Origin: Acidobacteriota bacterium | GTDB lineage: Bacteria > Acidobacteriota > Terriglobia > Terriglobales > Acidobacteriaceae | Assembly (NCBI GenBank): GCA_025359885.1 | Contig: JANYDG010000066.1 | Location: 1-49,024 of the forward strand | DNA: 49,024 bases | Direction: 5' to 3' | Part shown: positions 41,298-49,024 of the stretch, piece after piece | How the letters are laid out: each line of letters opens with the position of its first letter | How positions within the stretch are numbered: the stretch's first letter is position 1 | Translations under genes and position numbers: made by a program | The notes under the pieces: generated by a model | The model's database searches: none | Seen by the model: the letters and a program-made list of their open reading frames with translations, nothing else | Told to the model about the DNA's origin: nothing

Positions 41298-44200
41298 ATG
41301 AAATTTGGAACGCACGGAATCGGAACTCATCGAGCGAGACTTGTTCTTCTACCCACGCTTGTGATGGTTGGTTGCCTTGTGGGGCAAAGCCAGACGCCGA
41401 CCAACGTTCAAATCACGAGCGCGGTGCAGCAGCCTTTGGTGCATCGTCTGGGCGTGAACCTGGGAGATCAGGGGTACTGGGATTCTGGTCAGATGTTGAA
41501 GAATCTGGTGTTTCAGAATCCTGGCTTTGAGGGACTGAAGTATCGGAGCATTTTGAAGTGTGCTTTGGTGACGGCGAATACGTGCACGGATGATAACCAG
41601 TACAGTTCACAGCCGACCGGCTTCTGGAGTGGAGGCAGCTACGAGATCATGTCCGGGGCCTCGAAGGGGCTGACCGGAAAGGTGGTTTCGAGCACGAAGA
41701 ATCCGAAAGCCTGCTCGGGGTGTGGCCAGATCATCCAGTTTGATCAGAATGTGAATGCAGGGGTGGGAGACTATTTTGTCATGACCAACGCCTTTCCTGG
41801 TGGAGGGGATACGGGCTGGTGGGACACGCTTAGCGGCGGGGCTGTGATTTCAACGGAGATGAACGATCTTTCGCCGAATACACCTGGCAAGCAGGCACTT
41901 TTGATGAGTGCGACGGGGGCGGGCCAGGCGGCGAGGGTGACGCAGTACTTTGAATCTTTCAAGGGGCTGAGTTTCATTCAGTTGAACGGTAACTTCCAGG
42001 TGGCATTCAGGGCCAAGGGAGTCGGCGGTAAGAATCAGCTGAACGTCAGTGTTCAGCGGCTGATGGGAACGAATGCACCGTACCTGAACCAGACCTTGAC
42101 GTTGACAAACTCCTGGCAGGACTACACGTTGGACTTCAGTGCGAATGAGACGGGCTCGGCAGTGGGCACGGTGCAGTTGGTGTTTGGCGCAGCAGGTTCT
42201 TCGGTGGAGTTGGATGATGTATCGCTGCAACAGACTAATTCGAGCCCGTCCAATCCGACGGCGTTTCGCGATGATGTGGTGAATGCGCTGAAGCAGTTGA
42301 AGCCGGGTACGATTCGGATGATGGCTGCGGGGGCGGCCCTAGGGTCGGATATACCGAACCAGCTGGCACCGCCGTTTGCCCGTTACCGGGAAGGGTTTAA
42401 CAGTTCGGCGACGATCTCGTATGCGATTCCCTATGGCATTCATGAATTTCTTGAGCTTTGCGCAGTGGTGGGAGCGGACCCGTGGATAACCATCCCTACG
42501 GCAACGTCAGCTCAGGAGATGAAGGATTTCATGGAGTATCTGACGGGAAACGGTTCCGACAGCTACTCAGCATCTCGTATTGCGCGCGGTCAGAGCCAGC
42601 CCTGGACGTCTGTTTTCAACAAGATTCATATTGAGTTGGGCAACGAGACATGGAACGGTGTGTTCAAGGGTGAGTCGATGGCATACCCCGGCTACCCGCT
42701 CTGGGCCAATGACATTTTTGGAGCGGCGCGGCAGAGCAGTGGATACCAGGCGGGCAAGTTTGACCTGGTTCTGGATGGTTGGGCGGCTGTGCCGGGGTAC
42801 AACGCCGGGTTGTTGAGTTACAGCACGCAGCATGACTCGATCGATATTGCTCCGTATCTGCTGTACAGCGCGAACAATGAGGCTCAATCGACACTGTTTG
42901 GTGCGCTTTTCGCACAGCCGGAACTCTTCAATAATGCGACGGGAGAAGTGACTCGGACCCTGCAGGCTGCGGCACTTGCCAGCACTCCGACTACGGTGAA
43001 CGTGTATGAGACTAACCTGGGCACCATGATTGGGACGATCACGCAGCCGCAACTGGATGCGCTGGCTCCGTCGGTTGGAGCTGGAATGGCTCACACCGAA
43101 AATATGCTGCTGATGATGAAGAATGGCGTTCAGTACCAGAATGCATTTGCTCTGCAACAGTACATGTATCTCCGCGGCGACCAAAAGCTGGTGAAGATGT
43201 GGGGCATCGTGGTTGACATGGGTACGACAAATCGTCGCCGTCCCCAGTTCATGACCCAGGCACTGGCCAATAGTGTGATTGGCGGCAGCATGTTGCAGAC
43301 GGTGCATAGCGGCGCCAACCCGACCTGGGACCAGCCCTTGAGCAGTGACGATGTGCAACTGAAGGGTGCGCATTACCTGCAGTCATTTGCCTTCATCAAC
43401 CAGGGCAAGGTATCGACGATTCTCTTTAACCTGAACCAGACGTCGGCTTTGCCGGTGACATTGTCGGGGCCCAATGCACCGACAGGTTCGGTGCAGTTGA
43501 GCCAGATTGCCTCTGCCAACATCACCGACAACAATGAGACTGCGGATAAAGTGAAGCAGACGATCAAGACGCTGAGCGGCTTTGGCCCATCGACGACACT
43601 CATGCTGCCGCCGTTTTCGATGACCGTACTGACCGCGACGACGAGTGTGACGCAGCCTCCGAGCTTCTCTGTTGCGCCGGGAACCTACAATGCGACGCAG
43701 ACTGTAGTGCTCAGCGATGCAACGGCAGGATCAACGATCTATTACACGACCGATGGGAGCACGCCAACGACGGCATCGCCGGCGTATAACGGAGCCCTGA
43801 CTGTCAGCGAGAGCGAAACCGTACAGGCGATTGCAGTGGCTACTGGCTTCTCTCAAAGCGGAATCGCCAGTGCGACCTACGTTATTCAATTTCCTGCGGC
43901 TGCTGCGCCGACCATTCTGGTGCCATCGGGGCTATACGGAACGGCCCAGATGGTCAAGATTTCAGACGACACGACGGGCGCTACCATCCGTTACACAACG
44001 GACGGCAGCGTTCCAACAGAGACTTCGACTGCCTATACGGGCGCTGTGACGGTGAGCAAGAGCGAGACGCTCAAAGCAATTGCGGTGGCAAGTGGCTTCA
44101 CGCCGAGCGCTATGACGAGTGCGACCTACGTCATTGGTTATCCGACGTCGGCGACTCCGACGTTTTCAGTGGCGCCCGGTACCTACACATCAGCGCAGTC

Positions 44201-45290
44201 GGTGGTGATTTCGGAGCCCACGGCAACTGCAAAGGTCTACTATACGACGGACGGCAGCGTTCCGTCGACGGCTTCGCCGGTATACGCCGGGCCAATCATC
44301 GTAGGCAAGAACTCAACCCTCAAGGCAATTGGTGCTGGGAACAACCTCAACCCGAGTGCAGTTGTGACGGCGGTCTATACGATCATTCCGCCCGCAGCGA
44401 AACCCACACTCTCTGTACCTCCAGCCACCTATTCGACGACACAGACGGTCTCGATTACGGATTCAACGGCCGGAGCGGTCATTTACTACACGTTGAATGG
44501 CACTGTACCGACGACAAAATCAACGCAATACAGCGGGCCAATTGCAGTTGCGGCGACGGAAACGATCGAGGCGATTGCTGTGGCACCTAATTTCTCTCCG
44601 AGCGCGGTGACCGTTGGTACCTACACGATCACGACCGGTTCGACTGGTGGATCGAGTGGATTCAAGAAGGGGGAGATGGTTCTGGATGGTTCAGCCAAGC
44701 TGGTTGGCAGCATTCTGGAGTTGACGGATGGCGGCCATGGAGAAATTGCAGCCGCCTGGAATGCGAAGAAGGTTCTGACAGGTTCCTTCACGACAGACTT
44801 CACGTTCCAGCTTCCGAAGTCTGCGGCTGACGGGTTTACTTTCACCTTGCAGAATGCGTCGAAAGGACCCTATGCAACCGGCGGCAACGGAGACGCGCTG
44901 GGCTATGCTGGGATCGCGAACAGCGTTGCAATCAAGTTCGATCTGTATAACGGTGCAAAGCAAGCGGCAGTATCACAGACTGGTCTTTTGACCAACGGGG
45001 AAAACCCGCCGACGCAATCAATCAATATGGCTTCGTCGAACATCAATCTGCATAACGGTCACGTCTTTGAGGCTCACTTGACGTATGACGGAACGACGCT
45101 GGTTGAGACGGTGACGGATACGTCCACTGGAGCGGTATTCACCCACAGCTATGTTGTGAATCTCCCGGCAATTCTTGGCGGCAATAGTGCCTATGTGGGA
45201 TTCACGGCAAGCACGGGTGGTTATACGGCGATTCAAAACGTGCTGACCTGGTCGTATGCTGGCCAGGCAAATGCGATCAAGAAGAAGTAA
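41298..45290 (+). CDS. Second large exported protein: CBM-like domain, GH-A-like glycosidase, four chitobiase-C-terminal-like repeats, legume-lectin-like domain
   Basis: A 1330-aa paralogue of the protein at 25328 with the same domain order. A signal peptide (RLVLLPTLVMVGCLVGQSQ) is followed by RLGVNLGDQGYWDSGQ and the same cysteine pattern. A CBM4/9-like sandwich spans ~172-312. The barrel has HIELGNETWN (Glu450) and NVYETNLGT (Glu571). Four ~82-residue repeats lie at 787-1113, and the lectin-like domain at ~1118-1330 (FTTDFTFQL ... DGFTFTLQN). The first ~780 residues are strikingly similar to the larger paralogue and differ mainly by scattered substitutions. A 14-bp hairpin terminator follows. 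An extracellular glycan-binding hydrolase or transglycosidase is the likely role (inference). Confidence 0.85.
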   Translation: MKFGTHGIGTHRARLVLLPTLVMVGCLVGQSQTPTNVQITSAVQQPLVHRLGVNLGDQGYWDSGQMLKNLVFQNPGFEGLKYRSILKCALVTANTCTDDNQYSSQPTGFWSGGSYEIMSGASKGLTGKVVSSTKNPKACSGCGQIIQFDQNVNAGVGDYFVMTNAFPGGGDTGWWDTLSGGAVISTEMNDLSPNTPGKQALLMSATGAGQAARVTQYFESFKGLSFIQLNGNFQVAFRAKGVGGKNQLNVSVQRLMGTNAPYLNQTLTLTNSWQDYTLDFSANETGSAVGTVQLVFGAAGSSVELDDVSLQQTNSSPSNPTAFRDDVVNALKQLKPGTIRMMAAGAALGSDIPNQLAPPFARYREGFNSSATISYAIPYGIHEFLELCAVVGADPWITIPTATSAQEMKDFMEYLTGNGSDSYSASRIARGQSQPWTSVFNKIHIELGNETWNGVFKGESMAYPGYPLWANDIFGAARQSSGYQAGKFDLVLDGWAAVPGYNAGLLSYSTQHDSIDIAPYLLYSANNEAQSTLFGALFAQPELFNNATGEVTRTLQAAALASTPTTVNVYETNLGTMIGTITQPQLDALAPSVGAGMAHTENMLLMMKNGVQYQNAFALQQYMYLRGDQKLVKMWGIVVDMGTTNRRRPQFMTQALANSVIGGSMLQTVHSGANPTWDQPLSSDDVQLKGAHYLQSFAFINQGKVSTILFNLNQTSALPVTLSGPNAPTGSVQLSQIASANITDNNETADKVKQTIKTLSGFGPSTTLMLPPFSMTVLTATTSVTQPPSFSVAPGTYNATQTVVLSDATAGSTIYYTTDGSTPTTASPAYNGALTVSESETVQAIAVATGFSQSGIASATYVIQFPAAAAPTILVPSGLYGTAQMVKISDDTTGATIRYTTDGSVPTETSTAYTGAVTVSKSETLKAIAVASGFTPSAMTSATYVIGYPTSATPTFSVAPGTYTSAQSVVISEPTATAKVYYTTDGSVPSTASPVYAGPIIVGKNSTLKAIGAGNNLNPSAVVTAVYTIIPPAAKPTLSVPPATYSTTQTVSITDSTAGAVIYYTLNGTVPTTKSTQYSGPIAVAATETIEAIAVAPNFSPSAVTVGTYTITTGSTGGSSGFKKGEMVLDGSAKLVGSILELTDGGHGEIAAAWNAKKVLTGSFTTDFTFQLPKSAADGFTFTLQNASKGPYATGGNGDALGYAGIANSVAIKFDLYNGAKQAAVSQTGLLTNGENPPTQSINMASSNINLHNGHVFEAHLTYDGTTLVETVTDTSTGAVFTHSYVVNLPAILGGNSAYVGFTASTGGYTAIQNVLTWSYAGQANAIKKK
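43656..44636 (+). repeat. Four in-frame ~82-codon repeats (chitobiase C-terminal-like domains)
   Basis: Units begin PSFSVAPGTY, PTILVPSGLY, PTFSVAPGTY and PTLSVPPATY, each followed by a YYTTDGS.PT core and a closing TYVI/VYTI strand. Compared with the paralogue at 25328, three units are missing. The 237-residue size difference between the two proteins is explained by about that. Confidence 0.85.
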
Positions 45291-45312
45291 GTCTGAACGT
45301 CTGGTTTCGGCA

Positions 45313-45351
45313 AAAGGGCCATCTTCCTCGTGAAGATGGCCCTTTATTTTT
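45313..45351 (+). terminator. Intrinsic terminator
   Basis: A perfect 14-bp stem, AAAGGGCCATCTTC against GAAGATGGCCCTTT, with loop CTCGT, followed by ATTTTTC. It lies between the second glycosidase-lectin gene and the convergent glf gene. Because the stem starts with AAAGGG, it can also work on the minus strand. Confidence 0.88.
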
Positions 45352-45369
45352 CTTCCTTGTGTGATTTAT

Positions 45370-46482
45370 CTATTGAGTTCCGGAGAGTTCTTTGCGGGCA
45401 ACGGCGAGTGCTCCGGCGATGACCTGGTGCATGTCGTAGTACTTGTATCGAGCCAGGCGGCCGCCAAAGATGACGTCGGGGCGCTCGGTCTGGAGTGCAG
45501 CGTATTTCTCGTACATGGCGCGGTCGGAGGCGAAATTGACCGGATAGTAGGGCTGGTCGGGGTCAATGAAGGAAAACTCCTTGACGATGACGGTTGTGTT
45601 TTTGTTCCAGGAGCGTTCAAGGTGGAAGTGCTTTGGCTCGTGGATGCGGGTGTAGGGAGTGTCTTCGTCGGCGTAATTCATGACGGATACCCCCTGATAG
45701 TCGGAAGAGTCAATCTTTTCGAGTTCAAAGCGGACGGAACGCCAGTTCAAATGCCCATGGCAGTAGTCGAAGTAGCGGTCGATGGGTCCGGTGTAGACGA
45801 CTTTGCGGGCTTTCTTTTCCCAGATTTCGCGGTCTGCAAAGAAGTCGACGTTCAACTCGATGTCGACGCCCTGGAGCATGCGCTCGAAGATGGGGGTGTA
45901 GCCATCGATTGGAATGCCCTGATAGCGATCATTGAAGTAGGCGTCGTGATAAGACTGGCGCACGGGAAGGCGGGTGATGATGCTGGCGGGGAGATCTCTG
46001 GGGTCGCAGCCCCATTGCTTGCGTGTATAGCCGCGGATGAAAGCCTCATAGAGGGGCTGGCCGATGAGGCTGATGGCCTGCTCTTCGAGGTTAGCGGGCT
46101 TGCCAGTGAAGGTGCGCTGGGTATCGAGGAAAGCGGCGACCTCGTCAGGGCGCAGATTCGTGCCGAAGAAGGAGTTGATTGTGCCCAGGTTGATGGGCAT
46201 GGAAAAGACCTTACCCTTGTGGGTAGTCAGGACGCGATGCTGGTGACGATTGAAGCGGGTGAAGCGATTGACGTAGTTCCAGGTTTCATCGTCGGAGCAG
46301 TGAAAGATGTGGCTGCCATACTTGTGGATGGAGATGCCGGTATCTTCATACTCGTAGCTGTAGCAGTTGCCGCCGATGTGAGGTCGCCGCTCGATCATCA
46401 TGACGCTCTTGCCGTTTTCGCGGGCCTGCTGTGCAAAGACCGATCCAAAAAAGCCACTGCCCACTACCAGATAGTCATACAT
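45370..46482 (-). CDS. glf: UDP-galactopyranose mutase
   Basis: A 370-aa FAD enzyme that interconverts UDP-galactopyranose and UDP-galactofuranose in the cytoplasm. It starts MYDYLVVGSGFFGSVFA (FAD Rossmann motif), has IERRPHIGGNCY, YGSHIFHCSD, NRHQHRVL, GYTRKQWG and YTGPIDRYFDY, all typical of Glf. Length is normal. The gene is 5 bases after the CgeB-like glycosyltransferase, with AGAGGA upstream of its ATG, so the two form an operon. Presence of glf implies that a galactofuranose-containing glycan is made by this region. Confidence 0.96.
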   Translation of the reverse strand: MYDYLVVGSGFFGSVFAQQARENGKSVMMIERRPHIGGNCYSYEYEDTGISIHKYGSHIFHCSDDETWNYVNRFTRFNRHQHRVLTTHKGKVFSMPINLGTINSFFGTNLRPDEVAAFLDTQRTFTGKPANLEEQAISLIGQPLYEAFIRGYTRKQWGCDPRDLPASIITRLPVRQSYHDAYFNDRYQGIPIDGYTPIFERMLQGVDIELNVDFFADREIWEKKARKVVYTGPIDRYFDYCHGHLNWRSVRFELEKIDSSDYQGVSVMNYADEDTPYTRIHEPKHFHLERSWNKNTTVIVKEFSFIDPDQPYYPVNFASDRAMYEKYAALQTERPDVIFGGRLARYKYYDMHQVIAGALAVARKELSGTQ

Positions 46483-46487
46483 GTTGC

Positions 46488-47723
46488 TTATCCTCTCGCC
46501 TCGGGGAAGGACGCGGCTTGCGAGCCGGTGACAGGTAAGAATGACTCAACGCCTGCGCGCGCCAGGATGTTGCGAAGACTTTTGAGGAAGCCGAATTCAG
46601 CGTAGTAGTCAGAAAGCGCCTGATATGCGCGTTGAGTGATCGCGATTCTGGCCTCGTCGTCGGCGAGATATTTGGCGCAGACTTCGGCCAGGTCACTGAA
46701 ATCCCACTTGACGGGGACATAGGTAACGCCGGGAATAAAGATGTTGGGCTCGGTACGGATGTGGCTCATATCTGGCTTGACGAGAAGACAGCCCATGAGG
46801 ACGGTCTCGAAGTCTCGCCAGCAAAGCTCGCCGTAACCAAAAGGGCTGATGCAGATGCGGCTGCTGCGCATCTCCTGGTAGTAGCCTGCCTGATCGACGC
46901 GCTGATTTGGAACGAGCACGTTGTATCCCTGGGTGGCGAGAGGCGCGAGAGCCTGGTTGATGGGGCCACGCAGGGGATAGATCCAAAGGTCAGGTTTGCA
47001 TGCGGCGCGGCACATCACGTCCACGGTCTTTTCAGAAGGCAGTGCGGGACGAGTGTCACGAAACAAGGTGGTTATCTTGTTATCGAGCCCGATGTTGTAT
47101 CCCAGGACAATTTTTTCGAGTTGTGATGATGGTGAAGGGCTGGAATGAGGGATGAAATTTTCAGCGAAAGAGATGCCGTGTTCGCGAGCAACATAGTCGG
47201 TGAGGTTGTTTTTGCCGATGAATTGCTTTTGGTACCAGCTGATGTCGGCGAACATGTGCTTTTTGACATAGAGATCGACGAGGGCGAGCAAGTCACCTCC
47301 CCATTGAATGCAGGAATCGTCATCGCCGTCAAAGTAGATCAACTTGACCGGGTGCGGAAAGAGCTGGCGCAGGCGGGCGATCTTTTCGAGAGCTTTGGGG
47401 GTTGGTGTTACAAAACTGAGCTTGGCAAAGACGGCGGCATAGCTGGTGGAATCGACCCTGCTCGATGCAAGGACTTCGTCAACCAGGCGCTGGTCAAAGA
47501 GGATGCCGGTTTTTTCGCGAATGTATTCGCGATGGGCAAACAGTGGCGCGAACTGTTCATCGCTGGTAACGGCGAGATTGTCGCTGGCGATGAGGATGCG
47601 AGTCGGCTTGACGCTGGAACCTTGCATCGACGCGCGCACCTGGTCCATCGCGTAACGCAACGGGTACTGCACGCGGTAGCGAAATTTTTCCTTCAGCGCA
47701 GTCAGCATCAAGGTCCGATTCAT
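46488..47723 (-). CDS. CgeB-like glycosyltransferase
   Basis: A 411-aa protein. The N-terminal half is a poorly conserved Rossmann-like region with IYFDGDDDSCIQW. The C-terminal part has ISPFGYGELCWRDFETVLMGCLLVKP, the acidic-rich region seen in CgeB/spore-maturation-type GT-B glycosyltransferases, where the E in RDFE serves at the donor site. ATG 47723 has only a weak ribosome site. It immediately precedes glf in one operon, so a galactofuranosyltransferase role is attractive but unproven. The alternative is transfer of another hexose. Confidence 0.72.
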   Translation of the reverse strand: MNRTLMLTALKEKFRYRVQYPLRYAMDQVRASMQGSSVKPTRILIASDNLAVTSDEQFAPLFAHREYIREKTGILFDQRLVDEVLASSRVDSTSYAAVFAKLSFVTPTPKALEKIARLRQLFPHPVKLIYFDGDDDSCIQWGGDLLALVDLYVKKHMFADISWYQKQFIGKNNLTDYVAREHGISFAENFIPHSSPSPSSQLEKIVLGYNIGLDNKITTLFRDTRPALPSEKTVDVMCRAACKPDLWIYPLRGPINQALAPLATQGYNVLVPNQRVDQAGYYQEMRSSRICISPFGYGELCWRDFETVLMGCLLVKPDMSHIRTEPNIFIPGVTYVPVKWDFSDLAEVCAKYLADDEARIAITQRAYQALSDYYAEFGFLKSLRNILARAGVESFLPVTGSQAASFPEARG

Positions 47724-47866
47724 TGCAAGAAATTTCCGTGGTCGTAGGCGTCGAAATCCCTAAAGCTTTGGTGGTCAGGCCGGGACAGTTCAAGTCTAGC
47801 AAAGGATTGATTTCAGCCCTTGCCGGGGTGGCTTCAACTGGCCGCCAAGTGAGTAGCGAATCTGGG

Positions 47867-48850
47867 TCAAGTTCTAAAAACTGAGTAGTACCCGAGCCTG
47901 GCGAGCGTTGATTTGACTCGCTGTTCGCGGTCATAGGTGGCGGGCATCAGCTCTTCGTAGGGAATGATGGGGCCGGGATGCGCGAGGTCTTTTTGTTGGT
48001 CGAGCCAACCTTTTTCCTTTGCCTCGGCGAGCCACCACTTTGCTTCACCGCCTGCGTGGAAGCATTTGATGGAGGCGAAGTCTTCGACGCGGAGGAGGTG
48101 AATACCGGGCAAGCCAAGTTTGCGCAGGATGCGTTTGGGTTGATTGCGATGCCAGCAGTGCCACAGACGGGGGTCGAGGTATCCGCCGCCGATGCGCATG
48201 GCGAGGGCGGCCCAGACGATGGCTTCAATGTGCATGACACGCGGGACATTGGCAACGTCGATGCGGGTGAGGAGCCACTCCATCCACTCCAGATCGACGG
48301 GCGCGCGCCATCCGCCAACGCCAATATCGACGTGGTGAGCGAACTTGATGTGCTGCTCCATTGCTTTGCGTACGATCTGCGGAGGCACGAGGCAACTTGG
48401 CTTCTGCCACATGAGCAGTACGCCTGTTTCTGGTGTTGGCTCGAAGCGGAACTTGTTGGGAAAGTAGAGGTCGGGGTCGAGCAGGACCATTTCATCGGTT
48501 CCCTGGGTGAGGAGCAGGGGATCGGTGATCTTGCGCCAGCAGGGGTGACCGTGGCGGAAGAGACGCAGGTTTGGATAGGGACCGAAGAGAGTAGCTTCCT
48601 GGTCGGCAAGTTCGTCTTCGGCATAGACCGACCATTGATGAGTCCCGGGATTTTGCCGCTCAGTGACTTCATCCACCAGCTTTTGCTTGTCGGCGAGTGA
48701 ATCGGTAACGAGATGAAGGTGCAAAGGCTCCGTTGAATTGCGAAATAAGCTTTCAAGCGCAAAGCGGGCATAGCCCAGCGATACAGGAGAGATCACCATG
48801 AAAACGCGGCGCGGAGTTGTTTGAGGAGTCGTTATCGCGGCATTATGCAT
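47867..48850 (-). CDS. GT8-like (GT-A fold) glycosyltransferase
   Basis: A 327-aa protein. RRVFMVISPVSLGYARFALESLF opens a nucleotide-sugar-binding domain; LLDPDLYFPNKF gives the DxD metal motif, and HIEAIVWAALA and FHAGGEAKWW lie in the C-terminal half. Similarity is to GT8/GT32-like or related uncharacterised transferases, not to a specific enzyme. It starts at ATG 48850, overlapping a small upstream frame (48843-48944). It is the first large gene of the GT / CgeB-like / glf set; the gap to the next gene is 143 bases. Sugar specificity is unknown. Confidence 0.75.
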   Translation of the reverse strand: MHNAAITTPQTTPRRVFMVISPVSLGYARFALESLFRNSTEPLHLHLVTDSLADKQKLVDEVTERQNPGTHQWSVYAEDELADQEATLFGPYPNLRLFRHGHPCWRKITDPLLLTQGTDEMVLLDPDLYFPNKFRFEPTPETGVLLMWQKPSCLVPPQIVRKAMEQHIKFAHHVDIGVGGWRAPVDLEWMEWLLTRIDVANVPRVMHIEAIVWAALAMRIGGGYLDPRLWHCWHRNQPKRILRKLGLPGIHLLRVEDFASIKCFHAGGEAKWWLAEAKEKGWLDQQKDLAHPGPIIPYEELMPATYDREQRVKSTLARLGYYSVFRT

Positions 48851-48944
48851 GGGGCCTGTGTCCTTTTGTCATGGTGGGAGCGGAATCAATTCCAGCGCGC
48901 GTGTCGGATAGGAGGAGGTCGCGGAGGTCAGGGTTTGATGGCAT
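48843..48944 (-). CDS. Possible 33-aa leader peptide overlapping the GT8-like gene
   Basis: A short frame with a strong ribosome site (AAGGAG, 6 bases before ATG 48944) that encodes MPSNPDLRDLLLSDTRAG and about 15 more residues. Its TAA overlaps the first codons of the GT8-like gene. The product is soluble and has no recognisable motif. Because the GT8-like gene itself has a modest ribosome site (AAAGGA, 11 bases away), this small frame may feed ribosomes to it. It may also be an unimportant open frame. Confidence 0.4.
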   Translation of the reverse strand: MPSNPDLRDLLLSDTRAGIDSAPTMTKGHRPHA

Positions 48945-49024
48945 ACGCTTCTCCTTCTACCTGGCTTCTGGTTTCTGCCTGATTTACGAGCAAGCCGGTG
49001 TGACGGGATGAGAGATCAGGGCCG

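Noticed and set aside
45361-46605. Plus-strand open frame of about 414 codons opposite glf
   Set aside because: It mirrors glf codons, and glf has all expected motifs on the minus strand.

Overview
The window looks like chromosomal DNA of an Acidobacteriota member, most likely class Terriglobia (inference). The evidence is high GC, frequent GTG/TTG starts, a MacB/FtsX-like permease of the acidobacterial duplicated orphan permease (ADOP) type, and many short hairpin repeats between genes. I saw no rRNA, tRNA, CRISPR array, transposase or phage gene.

Left part (1-18.5 kb), mostly housekeeping and accessory genes. plsY and gpsA form a phospholipid-precursor pair, with gpsA cut by the window edge. 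A YdeI/OmdA-like gene follows, then a tandem 108-bp repeat and an overlapping PP2C phosphatase / Ser-Thr kinase pair. Next is a sugar cassette: a tagatose/psicose-3-epimerase-like enzyme, an SMP-30 lactonase and an MFS sugar-acid transporter. Then come a lipoprotein GH39-like glycosidase and an ammonium transporter preceded by an overlapping 59-aa membrane protein. A tail-anchored coiled-coil protein follows, then the ADOP permease with what reads as a sigma-54 promoter and tandem upstream dyads, a periplasmic glutathione peroxidase / HAD nucleotidase pair, and a MoaB/MogA-like gene.

Right part (18.8-49 kb), a large surface-polysaccharide region. It holds rmlA-rmlC-rmlD (dTDP-rhamnose; rmlB is not here), two different Wzy/WaaL-like polytopic proteins, a rhamnosyltransferase-like GT2, two GT4-like enzymes, UDP-galactopyranose mutase (glf) in an operon with a CgeB-like glycosyltransferase, and a GT8-like enzyme. 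A phosphopantetheinyl transferase and a DPP4-like protein that has lost its catalytic serine also lie here.

The most unusual feature is a set of three paralogous exported proteins inside this region (25328-30031, 32524-35061 and 41298-45290). All share an N-terminal cysteine-containing segment, a CBM4/9-like beta-sandwich and a clan GH-A-like barrel with two conserved glutamates. Two of them continue into 7 or 4 tandem chitobiase-C-terminal-like repeats and end in a legume-lectin-like domain; the third is a short probable lipoprotein translated with a glycosyltransferase. A reasonable reading (inference) is a rhamnose- and galactofuranose-containing exopolysaccharide locus that encodes its own family of secreted, glycan-binding glycosidases to trim, anchor or remodel the polymer.
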